NCBI GenBank assembly: GCA_964345035.1
Contig: CAYFPO010000004.1
Span: 13,749-77,748 of the forward strand
Direction of reading: 5' to 3'
Length of the DNA: 64,000 nucleotides
Origin: CAYFPO01 sp964345035
GTDB lineage: Bacteria > Fidelibacterota > Marinisomatia > SCGC-AAA003-L08 > GCA-002704045
Both the position numbers and the translations under genes were made by a program. Below the pieces are notes generated by a model. That model was not told the DNA's origin and did not search any database. It saw only the letters and a program-made list of their open reading frames with translations. This document shows positions 24,199 to 34,657 of the stretch, piece after piece; the stretch's first letter is position 1; each line of letters opens with the position of its first letter.

Positions 24199-26631
24199 AT
24201 GAAAAATATACGCAATCTAACCATGTTCTTATTCATTGCAATTGGATTTACAGCGTCTGTAAGTGATTTTATAAAATCCGGAGAATTATATTATTCTCCC
24301 AACAAAATAATTGTAAAATTAAACTCTGAAATTGCTCCTAAACTGGGAATCGAACCTTCTTTAGATTTGGTATCCCGTTCAGCTTTACTGGATGAGCTCA
24401 CCTCCTATGGAGTGGTTGAATCATTCACTCCTGTATTTAAATTTTATTCTAACTTCAATAGTAAACATTGGGAATTTGAACTGCATCAATTTTATGTTAT
24501 TACTTATTCCGGAACTGTAAATATTGATCAGATTCTTGAAAACTTGATAAATCACCCGGATATAATTGATGTAAATCCAAATTACCGTGCAGAAGCATTC
24601 ACAGTCCCAAATGATCCATATTACAGCCTTCAATGGGCTCATGACAATACTGGTCAGGCTATAAGCTATAGTGGCGGAAATGTGGGAACGCCGGACTGTG
24701 ATACTGATACAGATTATGCCTGGGACATCACTCAAGGCAGTGATGATATTGTAATATCCATAATTGATACAGGAGTGAATGGAAATCACGAAGAATTTGC
24801 TGGAAAAATGGTTCCGGGATATGATTTTGTAAATAACGATTCTGATGCTTCAGATGATCATATGCACGGCACAGCATGTGCAGGGATAGCTGCAGCTCAA
24901 GGAAATAATGGTACGGGGATAGCTGGTGTTGCCTGGAACTGCAAAATTATGCCGATTAAAGTATTAGATTCCGGTGGGTACGGTGATTTTATTAACATCG
25001 CAAATGGTATTCAATGGTCCGCAGATAATGGCGCTAATGTAATCAGTATGAGTCTTGGCGGCGGCGGATTTGACAACACTATGAACAGTGCTATCAACTA
25101 TGCAAATAGTTTAGGTGTTGCAATATTATCTGCTGCAGGTAATGATAACAGTTCAAATATTTCCTATCCTGCAGCATACGATGGATCTATGGCAGTCGGG
25201 TCATTATCACCATGTAATGAGAGAAAAGATTTTAGTTCCTGTGATGGTGAAAATTTCTGGGGGAGTAATTATGGAGATGGATTGGATTTTCTGTCTCCCG
25301 GTGTGAGAATTCATACGACCGCATTAAATGGTGGGTATATGTCCGATTTTAATGGAACATCCTCCGCTACACCCCATGCAGCAGGTATTGCAGGATTGTT
25401 ATTATCGGCAATGCCGACCCTGACACCGGAAAATGTCAGGGAAATAATGCAAGTATCTTCAGATGATCTTTCCTCTCCAGGGTGGGATACACAAACAGGA
25501 TGGGGTAGATTGAATGCATATATGGCATTGGCGTATTTAACCGGTGGCCCAGAAATTGGATTGGACCAGGAAGAGCTTCTGATCTCTATAGAATCTGGAG
25601 ATGAAATCTCTACAGATTTATCTATCATTAATGGTGGCGAAATTGATTTAAATGTGAATATCGATCCATTTGGATACAGTTACACAAATTCGGATGATGA
25701 AGGAGAATATTCCTGGATTGACATTTCTGGGGAAGGAATCATATACAGTTTTCCTCATAATGACCAGGCAGGAACAACCCTGGATATTGGATTTGATTTC
25801 CCTTTTTATGGCGAGAGTTATTCTGAATGTATCATCAATGCCAACGGATGGGTAGGATTTGGTACGGATAATTCTGGCTGGGATAATCTCGTAATTCCAT
25901 CTTCAGAAGCACCCACACCTGCCATTTTTGGATTTTGGGATGACTTGAATCCAGTAAATGATGGTTGTAACGAATATTGTTCGGGAAATGTCTATTATCA
26001 CGGAAATGAGGATAGATTTGTAGTCTGGTTTGATGAAGTTGCTCACTGGTACACAAATTATGAAGATAATTTTTATAGTTTTCAGATAGTACTCTATCCT
26101 GATGGGAATATAGATCTGAATTACCAGTCCATAACTGATATTTCATCAGCAACCATAGGATTTCAAGATGCAGGCGCAGACAATGGAATTTTAATTGCAT
26201 ACAATAACACATTTGCACACAGTGAATTATCAGTTCCGATAAACATGAGAGCCCCTTGGTTGGGAGTATCTCCAACCGTTCTGTCTGTACCTCCCGGTGG
26301 AATATCAACATTAACAGTAACTGTGGATGCTTCTAACCTGGAAGGTGGATTATATTCTGAGGAGTTGGTAATACATTCCAATGATTTTGATAATCCTCAG
26401 GTAGTTTTGCCTATAACTGTAGATGTGGGTGGTGGTGAATGTTTTGGTTGGCAGCTCGGTGACCTTAATAATGATGGTACACATAATGTATTAGATATTG
26501 TACGGGTAATAAACATAATTTTGGAGGCTGTAATTCCCGAAGATTGTGAAATTTGGGCAGCTGACATGAATGAAGACCTTACTGTTAATATACAGGATAT
26601 CGTATTGATAGTCAATTTAATCATCAATTAA
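24199..26631 (+). CDS. Secreted subtilisin-like serine protease with dockerin-like C-terminus
   Basis: An 810-aa S8 peptidase. It has a signal peptide (1-20), a propeptide region (about 30-130), and the catalytic triad Asp190 (IIDTGVNG), His223 (MHGTACAGI) and Ser388 (GTSSATPHAAG), with oxyanion Asn315 (AAGND). The triad is intact, so it should be active. A second domain with FDFPFYGESYSECIINANGW is followed by a PPGG...LTVTVDA Ig-like region. The end carries a dockerin-like doublet: GDLNNDGTHNVLDIVRVINI and ADMNEDLTVNIQDIVLIVN. A strong AGGAGG RBS sits 6 bases before the ATG. Extracellular protein degradation is inferred. Confidence 0.93.
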   Translation: MKNIRNLTMFLFIAIGFTASVSDFIKSGELYYSPNKIIVKLNSEIAPKLGIEPSLDLVSRSALLDELTSYGVVESFTPVFKFYSNFNSKHWEFELHQFYVITYSGTVNIDQILENLINHPDIIDVNPNYRAEAFTVPNDPYYSLQWAHDNTGQAISYSGGNVGTPDCDTDTDYAWDITQGSDDIVISIIDTGVNGNHEEFAGKMVPGYDFVNNDSDASDDHMHGTACAGIAAAQGNNGTGIAGVAWNCKIMPIKVLDSGGYGDFINIANGIQWSADNGANVISMSLGGGGFDNTMNSAINYANSLGVAILSAAGNDNSSNISYPAAYDGSMAVGSLSPCNERKDFSSCDGENFWGSNYGDGLDFLSPGVRIHTTALNGGYMSDFNGTSSATPHAAGIAGLLLSAMPTLTPENVREIMQVSSDDLSSPGWDTQTGWGRLNAYMALAYLTGGPEIGLDQEELLISIESGDEISTDLSIINGGEIDLNVNIDPFGYSYTNSDDEGEYSWIDISGEGIIYSFPHNDQAGTTLDIGFDFPFYGESYSECIINANGWVGFGTDNSGWDNLVIPSSEAPTPAIFGFWDDLNPVNDGCNEYCSGNVYYHGNEDRFVVWFDEVAHWYTNYEDNFYSFQIVLYPDGNIDLNYQSITDISSATIGFQDAGADNGILIAYNNTFAHSELSVPINMRAPWLGVSPTVLSVPPGGISTLTVTVDASNLEGGLYSEELVIHSNDFDNPQVVLPITVDVGGGECFGWQLGDLNNDGTHNVLDIVRVINIILEAVIPEDCEIWAADMNEDLTVNIQDIVLIVNLIIN

Positions 26632-26650
26632 ATAAAATAAGAATTATACA

Positions 26651-26950
26651 ATGAGTATGAAAAACAGGATAATTTTCGGTTTCAGTTTTGTGGGATTGTT
26701 AATTAGTGCACCTGTTAATATTAAAACAGTTTCAAATATAGGTGGAAATATAATTGATAACCGTTTTCCGGAAGCTGAAATCTTTAATATTGGAATCATT
26801 GACATTATCAATGATTCAGACAATCATGTAAAGTTTGTAGAAAACTTGTCACCAATCGGGTTTGGTTTAACCTCAGCAGATCTGAACGATGACGTCATGA
26901 ACGATATGTTTGATATTATAACACTTGTAAATACGACACTAAAAACTTAA
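26651..26950 (+). CDS. Small secreted protein with half dockerin-like motif
   Basis: A 99-aa product with an N-terminal hydrophobic segment (IIFGFSFVGLLISAPV) resembling a signal peptide. The C-terminus SADLNDDVMNDMFDIITLVN matches the second half of the dockerin-like doublets of the neighbouring secreted proteins. It starts 20 nt after the subtilase and is followed by a terminator. It may be a degenerate remnant of a larger dockerin-bearing gene rather than a functional protein. Confidence 0.5.
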   Translation: MSMKNRIIFGFSFVGLLISAPVNIKTVSNIGGNIIDNRFPEAEIFNIGIIDIINDSDNHVKFVENLSPIGFGLTSADLNDDVMNDMFDIITLVNTTLKT

Positions 26951-26981
26951 ATGCTTAAACATTACTCTACCAAATTTAAAT

Positions 26982-27016
26982 TAGTCCCGCTGTTTTTAAT
27001 AGCGGGATTATTTTTT
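26982..27016 (+). terminator. Intrinsic terminator after the subtilase operon
   Basis: Stem TAGTCCCGCT/AGCGGGATTA encloses a loop of about 9 nt (gtttttaat) and is followed by tttttt. It separates the subtilase pair from the TonB receptor gene. Confidence 0.82.
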
Positions 27017-27114
27017 ATATCCGGATGAGGCTTTGATGTTCGGTTTTCTCAGTACAGATGAAATGATGATACTGTTTGGTTATTTCTATAGCGAATAAAA
27101 CCACACACAATCCA

Positions 27115-29646
27115 ATGAAAATATTTTTCTCCACTATTTTAAGTCTTACAATTGTGTTGTATGGTCAAAATACCGGTTCTATCTCCGGGAGGGTTATTGA
27201 TAAAGAAACCCATCAACCCCTCCACGGTGTACATATAACAATACCTGAAACAAATTATGGAACCGCAACAAATAAGGATGGTGAATATATTATTTCTAAT
27301 ATCCCCGTCGGTAGTTATATTGTCTTTTCAAGCAGAATTGGATATGAATCCATCTCAAAATCCAATGTCAATATTTATTCAGATCGATCAACGTTTCTGA
27401 ATTTCTTTCTTGAACAAACTGTCCTTCAAATTGAAGGTGTCACCATAACCGGAGGATATTTTGAAAAAGCAAAGGATGCAATTGTCAGCAGTAGAACCTA
27501 TGATTTTGAAGAAATCCGTTCTGACCCGGTTGGAAGTTTTGACATCCAGAAAATGATGCAGGCTTTGCCAGCTGTTGTATCAGAAGCGGATCAAAGTAAT
27601 GAAATTATTGTAAGAGGCGGTGGTCCTGGTGAAAACTTGTTTATTATGGATCATCTTGAACTCCCCAATCCCAACCACTTTGGTGATATTGGAGAAGGTG
27701 GCGGACCAATAAATATTATCAATACAGAATTTATTGATAGAATTGATTTTTATGCTGGTGGATATCCAGCCAGATACGGTGACAAACAATCCTCAGTAAT
27801 GGATGTCAGTTTACGGGAAGGAAATACGGAGAAGTTTGATACAGAATTTGAGATGAGCATGGCTGGAGTAGGTGTTTTAGCAGAAGGCCCTATAGATGGT
27901 GGAAATGGGTCATTTCTGGCAAGTATTCGCCAATCATTCCTGAAGTATATTATAAAAAGTACGGGATTAACTGCAATCCCCGAATATTGGAATTCTCAAT
28001 TTAAAATGACGTATGATCTGAACAGTAGAAACAAGATTACTGTAAATGGAATTGGCGGTGCTGACTATGTTCATCTTGTGGATGAGGAATATCCTAAGTT
28101 GAGATTTGTTAATAATGCTGAGCATAATGGGTATCAGTTCACAGGGGGTTTAACGTATAAATCTCTATTCTCCGATAGGGGGTATGCATTATTATCATTG
28201 GCATCTTCGACTTCCCATTGGGCCGGTGAAAATTATTTGAAAACCAATGGAGAGAAAAAGTCAATATTTCTTAGGAAAAATACAGAGACTGATAATTACC
28301 TAAAGGGAGATATTGTTTATAAATTCTCTAATTATTTTACTCTTACAAGTGGATTTCAGATCAAACGCGGTCAATATAATATGCACGAAATTGGAGCTGA
28401 GGATACATTGTATACATTTTTTTATCCGCCTGAATTGGCTGATGGTGCAACTTTGGATGAATATTATTCTTGGTTAAATGACAATCAAGAATTAAAACCC
28501 ACACGATATTTTAGTTCTCTCGAGGATTATCAAAGTTGGAAAGAAGATTTTCCAGAAGAAGCCAATAGTGAGATTGTAGGTGTGTATTTCAGTGACTCTA
28601 CATTGATCAATCCTTCTCTTAATCATACTTCGAATGGTCATTTATTTAAATATGCGTTTCATAATCAAATAAAGGTACAACCTGTTGAAAAACTAACAAT
28701 TAATGTTGGATTACGATTTGACAAAATACCTTTCAATAATACAAATGCAATTGCGCCCCGAATTGGTGTTTCTTATCAGATGCAACCAAATACAGAATTA
28801 AATTTTGCATGGGGTAAATTTTACCAAACACCCTTTTACTGGATGCTGTTGAATCCCAAAAACTTGAATTATGGCGGTTCTTTGCTGAGGAATTCATATA
28901 CCAGCCAATTTGTGTTGGGATTTGAACGGTATTTTGCTCAGGATATCAAAGGATCACTGGAGTTATACTATAAGTCTTATCACAACAAACCGGTGTATTA
29001 CTCCGATTTAACGGAGGATATATTTGATGGGAGGATGGGATTTGTAGACATTGGAGAGGGAAGGTCGTCCGGATTGGAATTATTCTTCCAGAAGAAATTT
29101 TCAAATAAATGGTATGGTACATTCAGTTATTCCTATTCAGTATCTGAGGGTAAGGACCCCCGGTCTTGGAAAGACGGATATTACTCTTGGGATTTTGATT
29201 ATGGACAGGTTATGACTATAATTGGAGGATATAAATTCAATTTCAGGGAATATGAATGGTATAAGAACATTCGCGGTCAAAAAATATTACAATTTGTTTC
29301 GTGGTTACCATTTATGATTTCTGATGTTCTCGAGGTAAGTTTCCGATACAGATATACAGGCGGCCGGCCATATACACTTATGAAGTACAACCATATATAT
29401 CGCAGGTGGTATTTTGATTCTGACATTGAATGGAATACATCCAGATATGGATATTACAGCAGATTAGATATAATGATACTCAGGAGATTTAATTTTAAGA
29501 AGATCAATATTACTACCTACCTGGATTTACAGAATATTTTTAATAGAAATAATGACTGGGAGTATATTTATCTTCCAAACGGCACAAAAGAAATGGCTTA
29601 TCAATATAAACAGATGCCTGTTGGTGGTATAATTATCGAATTTTAG
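27115..29646 (+). CDS. TonB-dependent receptor with carboxypeptidase-like N-terminal domain
   Basis: The start is placed at MKIFFSTILSLTIVLYGQ, a clean signal peptide, rather than at an in-frame ATG 39 nt upstream that lacks one. The mature protein (total 843 aa) begins with SISGRVIDKETHQPLHGVHI and NKDGEYIISNIPVGSY, a CarboxypepD_reg-like domain (about 20-100). The plug follows (SFDIQKMMQALPAVVSEADQ, then IIVRGGGPGENLFIMDH), then a 22-strand-type barrel rich in Tyr/Phe with a terminal GGIIIEF aromatic end. It probably imports a siderophore, vitamin or glycan oligomer; the substrate is unknown. No SusD partner is adjacent. Confidence 0.91.
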   Translation: MKIFFSTILSLTIVLYGQNTGSISGRVIDKETHQPLHGVHITIPETNYGTATNKDGEYIISNIPVGSYIVFSSRIGYESISKSNVNIYSDRSTFLNFFLEQTVLQIEGVTITGGYFEKAKDAIVSSRTYDFEEIRSDPVGSFDIQKMMQALPAVVSEADQSNEIIVRGGGPGENLFIMDHLELPNPNHFGDIGEGGGPINIINTEFIDRIDFYAGGYPARYGDKQSSVMDVSLREGNTEKFDTEFEMSMAGVGVLAEGPIDGGNGSFLASIRQSFLKYIIKSTGLTAIPEYWNSQFKMTYDLNSRNKITVNGIGGADYVHLVDEEYPKLRFVNNAEHNGYQFTGGLTYKSLFSDRGYALLSLASSTSHWAGENYLKTNGEKKSIFLRKNTETDNYLKGDIVYKFSNYFTLTSGFQIKRGQYNMHEIGAEDTLYTFFYPPELADGATLDEYYSWLNDNQELKPTRYFSSLEDYQSWKEDFPEEANSEIVGVYFSDSTLINPSLNHTSNGHLFKYAFHNQIKVQPVEKLTINVGLRFDKIPFNNTNAIAPRIGVSYQMQPNTELNFAWGKFYQTPFYWMLLNPKNLNYGGSLLRNSYTSQFVLGFERYFAQDIKGSLELYYKSYHNKPVYYSDLTEDIFDGRMGFVDIGEGRSSGLELFFQKKFSNKWYGTFSYSYSVSEGKDPRSWKDGYYSWDFDYGQVMTIIGGYKFNFREYEWYKNIRGQKILQFVSWLPFMISDVLEVSFRYRYTGGRPYTLMKYNHIYRRWYFDSDIEWNTSRYGYYSRLDIMILRRFNFKKINITTYLDLQNIFNRNNDWEYIYLPNGTKEMAYQYKQMPVGGIIIEF

Positions 29647-29649
29647 ATT

Positions 29650-32106
29650 ATGAAAAATCAAATAATTCAACTCATTTTATTAACGGGGTTTGCTTTATTT
29701 GTCTATTTCAGTTTAAATGATAATTTTCAACAATCTCCTACACCCACAGAATATATTCAGGAAAAAGAAGACAGAAAGATTTTTAAGAAACAGCGACAGG
29801 AATGGATTGAGCAAATGCATCGAACTGCTCCGGATGTTGATTGGAGAAAAATTGATGCGGAAACAAGAAAACAAAAGTCAAAAAATGTAAATCATTTTAG
29901 GCAAAACTTGAAGATAAATGAAAACTGGACCTCTGCTGACATTTATCATCGACAAATTGGTAATCGTGATATAACTGGAGTCTGGAGTGAACGGGGCAGT
30001 AATAATAATGCAGGACGAATTCATACTGCAGATGTAGATTTAGAAAATGGTTTGATATATTGTGGTTCTTCAGGTGGGAATATCTGGCGTGGTTCAATTA
30101 CAGGTGAAGGTTGGGTTTCTCTTAACGATCACATGCAGATTTACGATATAAAAATGCTTAGATTGATTGATACTGATACAGGTTCTCGAATATTAATATG
30201 TGGAGGTGATTCCTTTTATTTTACGGATGATGAAGGATTTACTATTATTGAATCGACAGGATTGGAAAATTTAGAAGATTGGGGATCTATTTTGCGTTCT
30301 GTTGTAATGAATGATGAGCTTAGAACAATTTACGTACTTGTCAAAGAATGGAATTATTTTACGAGGAATGCCATTGCAGTTTTGTATAAGTCCACAAATC
30401 ATGGGGAAAATTTTGAACAAATTATTACTTTTGATAATAATAACGGATATGACATCTGGACTCCAAAATATTCAGAAGAAGATTTATTTTTAATTCATAA
30501 TGGGACATTGTACGTCGTGTCAGAATCTGATGAATTACAATTTGCTGGAAGTTTCACAACATTTGCATCCGGTGACAACCTGCTTACCGGTGGGATGGAT
30601 GAAGATGGAATATATTTATATGCACGAATTGATGAACAAATTTATTATTCTGGAAACGGTGGTGCCGATTGGGAACATAAGGGTATTCAACCCCAATGGA
30701 CATTTACGAGAAATAGTTTTAATTCCTCCAATATAAACCGTAACGTTATATGTCTTGGCAGTATGGAATTATTCAGAAGCTTTGATAATGGAGATAGTTG
30801 GAATCTGGTTAATAATTGGTATGATTATTATAGTAACCCCGCAAATAAATTACATGCGGATATTCCTGAGATCCGCTTTTTTTTGGATGATTATGGTGAT
30901 GAATTTGCATTGATTTCTACTGATGGCGGACTGTATATCTCCACAGACAATTTAAATACAGTGGAAAACCTTTCACTGTATGGTTTGGGAGTTAGCCAGT
31001 ATTATTCAACTTATACATTACGATCCAACCCTTATCATGTATATGCAGGAAGCCAGGATCAGGGTTTTCAGCGCAGTGAAGGTGATGAAGGTGGAATATT
31101 GGAATTTGAACAATCCATCAGTGGTGATTATGGTCATTTGGTTTCCGGAGATGGAGGAGAGTCGATTTGGTGTGTATATCCGGGATTTGTTATGTATTAT
31201 GATTCACCACAATATGATACAGGGGGTATGACTTGGAATTTCCTTGGATCAAATTATTTATGGATGGCTCCTCTAATGGCGCATCCAACCAATCCGGAAA
31301 AATGCTTTATTGGAGGGGGTGGTATATCTGGAGGGTTTCATATGATCGAATTATCTGCTGCAGGATGGTCTATAACACATAATGAACTTTCCTTTAATTT
31401 TGATTCAGAAGTTTCTGCTATGGCATATTCACCGATAGATCCTTCAATTTATTATGTAATGACATACAACGGTACTTTTTATACCAGTTTTGACAGTGGA
31501 AATAGTTGGGATCAAACATCTGGATTTTCAGGTCCAAGTCCCCATTATTTTTATGGATCAACAATTTATCCATCAACAACAGATGTAAACATAGTGGTCA
31601 TTGGTGGGAGTGGATATTCCAATCCATCTGTATATGTAAGTGAGAATTTTGGTGAATCATTTTCTCCAATGCATAATGGAATTCCAAATACTTTAGTGTA
31701 TGAAATAACTGGAAATGAGCTGGGAGATCTGCTGTTTGCTGCGACTGAGGTTGGCCCCTATGTTTTTGATTCAGTCGAAAATCAATGGTTCGATTTGGCA
31801 GGAATCTCGGCACCTGATCAGATATACTGGACTGTAGATTATATCCCGGAACTCCGGACCGCAAGATTTGGAACTTATGGGAGAGGTATCTGGGACTTTA
31901 TAATAGATGAATATTATGATCTCATATCCGGTGATGTGAATAATGACCAAATCGTAAATATTTTAGATATCATAATGACCGTTAATTTCATTTTAAATAA
32001 TATTGAACCTAATGAATCCCAGTTTTGGGCAGCAGATTTAAATGGTGATGAATCAATAGATATACTGGATATTGTAGAATTAGTCAGTATCATTTTAGAC
32101 AATTGA
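29650..32106 (+). CDS. Secreted BNR/sortilin-type repeat protein with dockerin-like end
   Basis: An 818-aa protein with a hydrophobic N-terminus (IIQLILLTGFALFVYFSL) and a charged linker. Beta-propeller-like repeats of the BNR/Vps10 type follow: ALYKSTNHGENFEQI, LFRSFDNGDSWNLVN, FYTSFDSGNSWDQTS and VYVSENFGESFSPM, each with the S/T-x-D/N-x-G-x-x-F/W pattern. The C-terminus is a dockerin-like doublet (SGDVNNDQIVNILDIIMTVN, then ADLNGDESIDILDIVELVS). Three bases separate it from the TonB receptor gene, so cotranscription is likely. It may bind or process surface glycans or proteins. Confidence 0.88.
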   Translation: MKNQIIQLILLTGFALFVYFSLNDNFQQSPTPTEYIQEKEDRKIFKKQRQEWIEQMHRTAPDVDWRKIDAETRKQKSKNVNHFRQNLKINENWTSADIYHRQIGNRDITGVWSERGSNNNAGRIHTADVDLENGLIYCGSSGGNIWRGSITGEGWVSLNDHMQIYDIKMLRLIDTDTGSRILICGGDSFYFTDDEGFTIIESTGLENLEDWGSILRSVVMNDELRTIYVLVKEWNYFTRNAIAVLYKSTNHGENFEQIITFDNNNGYDIWTPKYSEEDLFLIHNGTLYVVSESDELQFAGSFTTFASGDNLLTGGMDEDGIYLYARIDEQIYYSGNGGADWEHKGIQPQWTFTRNSFNSSNINRNVICLGSMELFRSFDNGDSWNLVNNWYDYYSNPANKLHADIPEIRFFLDDYGDEFALISTDGGLYISTDNLNTVENLSLYGLGVSQYYSTYTLRSNPYHVYAGSQDQGFQRSEGDEGGILEFEQSISGDYGHLVSGDGGESIWCVYPGFVMYYDSPQYDTGGMTWNFLGSNYLWMAPLMAHPTNPEKCFIGGGGISGGFHMIELSAAGWSITHNELSFNFDSEVSAMAYSPIDPSIYYVMTYNGTFYTSFDSGNSWDQTSGFSGPSPHYFYGSTIYPSTTDVNIVVIGGSGYSNPSVYVSENFGESFSPMHNGIPNTLVYEITGNELGDLLFAATEVGPYVFDSVENQWFDLAGISAPDQIYWTVDYIPELRTARFGTYGRGIWDFIIDEYYDLISGDVNNDQIVNILDIIMTVNFILNNIEPNESQFWAADLNGDESIDILDIVELVSIILDN

Positions 32107-32120
32107 TAATTACTCCTTAA

Positions 32121-33317
32121 TTGTTCAATAGGATTTACCTACAATTAATTCTCCCACTGATTTTTTCAATATCATTTCCAAAATTGGGAGTGGTTAAATT
32201 AATCGATGGCTTGGAAAAACCGGTTGCAATTTCAACCAGAACTTCTGATTCAGAATATTTGTATATTGCAGAGCAATCCGGAGTGGTTCAAATTGCAATT
32301 GACAATATTGTCCAAAAAACACCATTTTTAGATATTTCAAAACAAGTACATCAGCCAATGTACCCCGGGGATGAACAAGGACTGCTTGGGATTGCACTTC
32401 ATCCGGAATATACTGAAAATGGATATGTATTTGTAAATTATGTAAACCGTGATGGTTTTACTATAATCTCAAAATTTAATTCCACAGATACAATTGCTTA
32501 TCCTGAGACAGAACAATTAATTTTTAAAATAAAACAACCATATTCCAATCATAATGGCGGGCATTTAGCATTTGGTCCGGACGGATATCTGTATATTGGG
32601 CTGGGTGACGGCGGGTCTGCTGGTGATCCGGAAAACAATGCTCAGAATTTAAACAGTTTTTTTGGAAAGATGATCCGGATTGATATTGATTCCCCAAGTG
32701 AGAAATCCTATTCAATTCCAATCGATAATCCGTTTGTTGAAAAAGTAAATAGCAAACCGGAAATCTGGGCATATGGTCTAAGAAATCCATGGCGGTATTC
32801 ATTTGACAAATTCACAGGAGATATGTACATAGGAGATGTGGGCCAAAATAACTGGGAGGAAGTTGATTTCCAGCATTCTGAAAGTCCGGGAGGGATCAAT
32901 TATGGTTGGAATATCATGGAGGGTAATCATTGTTTTCTGGAAGATGATTGTGACCACTCTGATTTAGTCCAACCAATATATGAATACCCCAATAATGCAA
33001 ATTATCTGAAAACATTGATAGGTATGAACCAGAATAAACAGGATGGTTGTTCCATAACTGGTGGATATGTTTACAGAGGAAATAATATTTCAGCGATGTA
33101 TGGAAAATATGTATTTGGGGATTATTGTACAGGAAAAGTGTGGAGTTTTAGGTATTCAGATAATAAGATCACAGAATTTGAAAATCACACATCCGATATA
33201 ATGAACTCCATGGATAAGAATAGTTTTTATTTATCAACTTTTGGTCAAAGAGAAAATGGAGAATTTTTACTGGTGGATTATAGTGGAATTATATATGAGA
33301 TAATATGTCTAAAATAG
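32121..33317 (+). CDS. PQQ-dependent soluble sugar dehydrogenase-like protein
   Basis: A 398-aa secreted six-bladed propeller of the GSDH/YliI (aldose sugar dehydrogenase) family. Key segments are QGLLGIALHPEYTENGYVFV, SNHNGGHLAFGPDGYLYIGL (containing the catalytic-type His) and DGGSAGDPENNAQN. RNPWRYSFDKFTGDMYIGDV and WEEVDFQHSESPGGINYGWN follow. It starts with TTG at 32121 and has a signal-type N-terminus (LILPLIFSISF). It would oxidise sugars in the periplasm or at the surface, donating electrons through PQQ. PQQ synthesis genes are not in the window. It follows the BNR gene by 14 nt. Confidence 0.88.
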   Translation: MFNRIYLQLILPLIFSISFPKLGVVKLIDGLEKPVAISTRTSDSEYLYIAEQSGVVQIAIDNIVQKTPFLDISKQVHQPMYPGDEQGLLGIALHPEYTENGYVFVNYVNRDGFTIISKFNSTDTIAYPETEQLIFKIKQPYSNHNGGHLAFGPDGYLYIGLGDGGSAGDPENNAQNLNSFFGKMIRIDIDSPSEKSYSIPIDNPFVEKVNSKPEIWAYGLRNPWRYSFDKFTGDMYIGDVGQNNWEEVDFQHSESPGGINYGWNIMEGNHCFLEDDCDHSDLVQPIYEYPNNANYLKTLIGMNQNKQDGCSITGGYVYRGNNISAMYGKYVFGDYCTGKVWSFRYSDNKITEFENHTSDIMNSMDKNSFYLSTFGQRENGEFLLVDYSGIIYEIICLK

Positions 33318-33429
33318 AAAATTTTAAGCCGATTAATTTGTAATAGATTGGATATATTTAGTTATGTATATTTGTTACTGAATATATTGTAGAATAATCA
33401 ATAAATATAACCAAAATCACGGAGGATTT

Positions 33430-34644
33430 ATGGAACGTTACATTTATTATTTGCGCTGGTTCATCATACTTGCATTTCTAACAAGCATTCACACCGAAAA
33501 TCTTTCTGTATTGGGATATTTTGATCTTGTTTATAAGGATGTATTAGAACGGGAATATCCAAATGGTTACAAAGAAGATTTACCAGGATCGTTCAATTTA
33601 TTACGATCACACTTAATCATTAATTCCAGAATTTCACCACAATGGAAGAGCTATTCCAATTTACGATTTATGCAGAATGCATCTTTATCATCTGATAATC
33701 ATAATGATGCCGGAAGAATAGAATTGCTGGAAGCATGGGTTGAGTATAATCATTCAGAATTACTAAATATCAAAGCAGGTAAGTTTTTAGCACCTTTTGG
33801 TTATTTCAACGAGAGGAAATTCCAATCACCCGTATTTAATTCTGTAGTATTACCAGCAATGTATGAGGAAGAATTCTATATTCATAAATCTGCCGGTACA
33901 ATTATTCCACCTTCACAGAATTTTCAAATATTTGGTAATTGTACCATTTTTGATCAAAAAATATCCTATAATATTTATGTAGGAAATGGCAGCTCTTTAG
34001 ATGAACATGGTCTGGATTTAAATGATAATAAAAGCATTGGCAGCAGGATTCAGATATCTCCAAATATTTTCAATTCAACATATGGTGTATCCTATCATCA
34101 AGAAAATGGAACATTTGAATTTCAACCAGATATTGACATCGATTCCATGTGGACATTGAGCGATGCTACCCCTATGGGTACGGATATGCCACCCGGTGAT
34201 GTGAAACCAATATTAATTGATGGACTTCAACAAGAAAACAGGTCAACTATTGGTGTTGATGGTAAAATGAATTTTTATGATTTTGAATTGAGAACAGAAT
34301 TTATTATTACAAGGATTTCTGATTTAGATTTAAAAGAAGGAAATTTGGATGATTATGATGACAGTGATTTTAGTAAGACTTTTTATTATTTTCATACTAA
34401 TTACAAACTGACTGACAAAATCACACCTTTTGCAGAAGTGAATTTTTATGAAGATCCGAGACATTTTGTATTCAGAAATCAACTTACTCGATATACATTT
34501 GGAGTTTCATATAGACCAATTATGAATATATTGATTAAGTCAGAAATTCATGATCACCAATTCGGTACAGACTTCAATTCCTCACCCACGAATTTCAAAA
34601 GTTTTAAAATGTTCTGGTTGGGAATTTCTGTTTTCTATAATTAA
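33430..34644 (+). CDS. Outer-membrane beta-barrel (porin-like) protein of the phosphate-signalling operon
   Basis: A 404-aa protein with a signal peptide (WFIILAFLTSIHTEN) and alternating-residue beta strands rich in aromatics. Typical parts are LLRSHLIINSRISPQWKSYS, NIKAGKFLAPFGYFNERKFQ and a C-terminal strand ending KMFWLGISVFYN with a terminal aromatic-Asn. The GKFLAPFGYFNER segment resembles phosphate-selective-type porins and similar OM proteins. An excellent GGAGG precedes the ATG. It leads an operon containing a PstS-like protein and signalling proteins, so it may admit or sense the same ligand (inference). Confidence 0.78.
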   Translation: MERYIYYLRWFIILAFLTSIHTENLSVLGYFDLVYKDVLEREYPNGYKEDLPGSFNLLRSHLIINSRISPQWKSYSNLRFMQNASLSSDNHNDAGRIELLEAWVEYNHSELLNIKAGKFLAPFGYFNERKFQSPVFNSVVLPAMYEEEFYIHKSAGTIIPPSQNFQIFGNCTIFDQKISYNIYVGNGSSLDEHGLDLNDNKSIGSRIQISPNIFNSTYGVSYHQENGTFEFQPDIDIDSMWTLSDATPMGTDMPPGDVKPILIDGLQQENRSTIGVDGKMNFYDFELRTEFIITRISDLDLKEGNLDDYDDSDFSKTFYYFHTNYKLTDKITPFAEVNFYEDPRHFVFRNQLTRYTFGVSYRPIMNILIKSEIHDHQFGTDFNSSPTNFKSFKMFWLGISVFYN

Positions 34645-34657
34645 GAGGAAATTAAAA

